Source: Aquirufa aurantiipilula (lineage in GTDB: Bacteria > Bacteroidota > Bacteroidia > Cytophagales > Spirosomataceae). From it: a stretch of 64,000 nt of DNA. Positions 63,675 through 64,000 of this stretch are shown here, in pieces (the first letter of the stretch is position 1; every line of letters starts with the position of its first letter). The position numbers were made by a program, and so were the translations under genes. The notes under the pieces are model-generated. The model searched no databases. It was not told where the DNA came from and saw only the letters and a program-made list of their open reading frames with translations. The stretch covers positions 1 to 64,000 of the forward strand of contig NZ_JAANOG010000009.1 in the NCBI RefSeq assembly GCF_019923745.1, written 5' to 3'.

Positions 63675-64000
63675 TTAAAACTTCAAATCCTTACTGGAAA
63701 TCGTTGATTTCTCCGCAGCATTTCCTTTCCAAACACTCCAGGGTTCAGTTCTTTGTTTCATCACCGTAGCACCCATACTAACAAAGGTGCCTTCACCAAT
63801 GACAGAGCTATCGCGGATGGTGGCATTAACCCCAAAGAAACAATAGTCGTTTACTTGGCAATTACCAGAAAGAACTATTTGCGAAGTAAAAAATACGTGG
63901 TTCCCTATTCGACTATGATGACCGATGTGATTACCCGACCACAAGACACAGTTGTTACCAATCTGTACATAGGGTTGAATGGTATTATCTTCCAAAATAA
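63675..64000 (-). CDS. Left-handed beta-helix acyltransferase (partial)
   Basis: The C-terminal 108 residues of an acyltransferase with hexapeptide repeats (IQPYVQIGNNCVLWSGNHIG, HHSRIGNHVFFTSQIVLSGN, SSVIGEGTFVSMGATVM). The frame stays open to the window edge without a convincing start, so the N-terminus lies outside. It resembles sugar O- or N-acyltransferases of the NeuD/PglD type, which modify surface polysaccharide sugars. A REP-like palindrome follows. Confidence 0.82.
   Translation of the reverse strand, partial: ILEDNTIQPYVQIGNNCVLWSGNHIGHHSRIGNHVFFTSQIVLSGNCQVNDYCFFGVNATIRDSSVIGEGTFVSMGATVMKQRTEPWSVWKGNAAEKSTISSKDLKF

Overview
The window is chromosomal DNA of a low-GC Bacteroidota bacterium, most likely a Cytophagales (Spirosomaceae/Aquirufa-like) freshwater type. 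The evidence is an RpoB/RpoC of that lineage, several promoters of the form TTG-N17-20-TAnnTTTG, starts that mostly lack Shine-Dalgarno sequences, a 29-residue AURKAIP1/COX24-type ribosomal peptide, a GldE homologue beside ssb and mutY, and a CarboxypepD_reg-TonB receptor. The genus is inferred.

Layout. 1-360: 5' end of a 16S rRNA gene with its leader and promoter, reading left. 505-2802: peptide locus L1 (solo LuxR-type HTH, Ala/Gly-rich precursor, zinc-ribbon membrane protein, SpoIIM/DUF95-like protein, multi-spanning membrane protein). 2858-5254: pruA and a helix-hairpin-helix protein, reading left. 5314-13860: rpoB-rpoC with its own promoter and a long leader. 13905-16103: peptide locus L2, made of two diverged copies of [rpoC tail, terminator, solo LuxR gene, end of an ABC exporter gene] around a cassette of two GG-leader bacteriocin-like peptides and a 33-residue membrane peptide; both exporter copies are broken. 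16175-19943: peptide locus L3, reading left (Ala/Gly-rich precursor, M48-type protease, SpoIIM/DUF95-like protein, membrane protein, GT1 glycosyltransferase). 20066-21426: very small membrane ORFs. 21561-28089: DUF3467 gene, then hexuronate catabolism (uxaB, uxaC, kdgK, eda, exuT) with a 15-copy TAGGGAT array. 28088-32155: pantothenate/CoA genes (coaBC, panC, panB, panD, coaX). 32455-34920: LpxH-like phosphoesterase, glycosyltransferase, SMR transporter. 35013-41786: alkaline phosphatase, GNAT, beta-helix lipoprotein, TonB receptor, small exported protein. 41936-53538: uvrD/pcrA, two paralogous lipoproteins, gldE, ssb, mutY, HU, TPR proteins, rng. 53627-64000: phosphate transporter, rsmG, glycosyltransferases, isomerase-like protein, LytTR regulator, aldo/keto reductase, rhodanese-thioredoxin fusion, enolase, FtsB/DivIC-like protein, and a partial acyltransferase.

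The most unusual content is the set of three peptide loci around rpoBC. All three peptide operons carry the same upstream element (CCGAAAA-CC, 6-7 nt, GAGTAGG, about 21-25 nt before the ATG). About 70-80 nt further upstream is a second block of helically phased AAAATANNA repeats. The solo LuxR HTH genes lie at L1 and L2. L1 and L3 share a SpoIIM/DUF95-like plus membrane-protein pair behind an Ala/Gly-rich precursor. DUF95 proteins are a hallmark of circular bacteriocin clusters of Gram-positive bacteria, so a co-regulated bacteriocin-like peptide system in Bacteroidota is the main hypothesis. The rest of the window is mostly housekeeping and carbon/phosphate metabolism.
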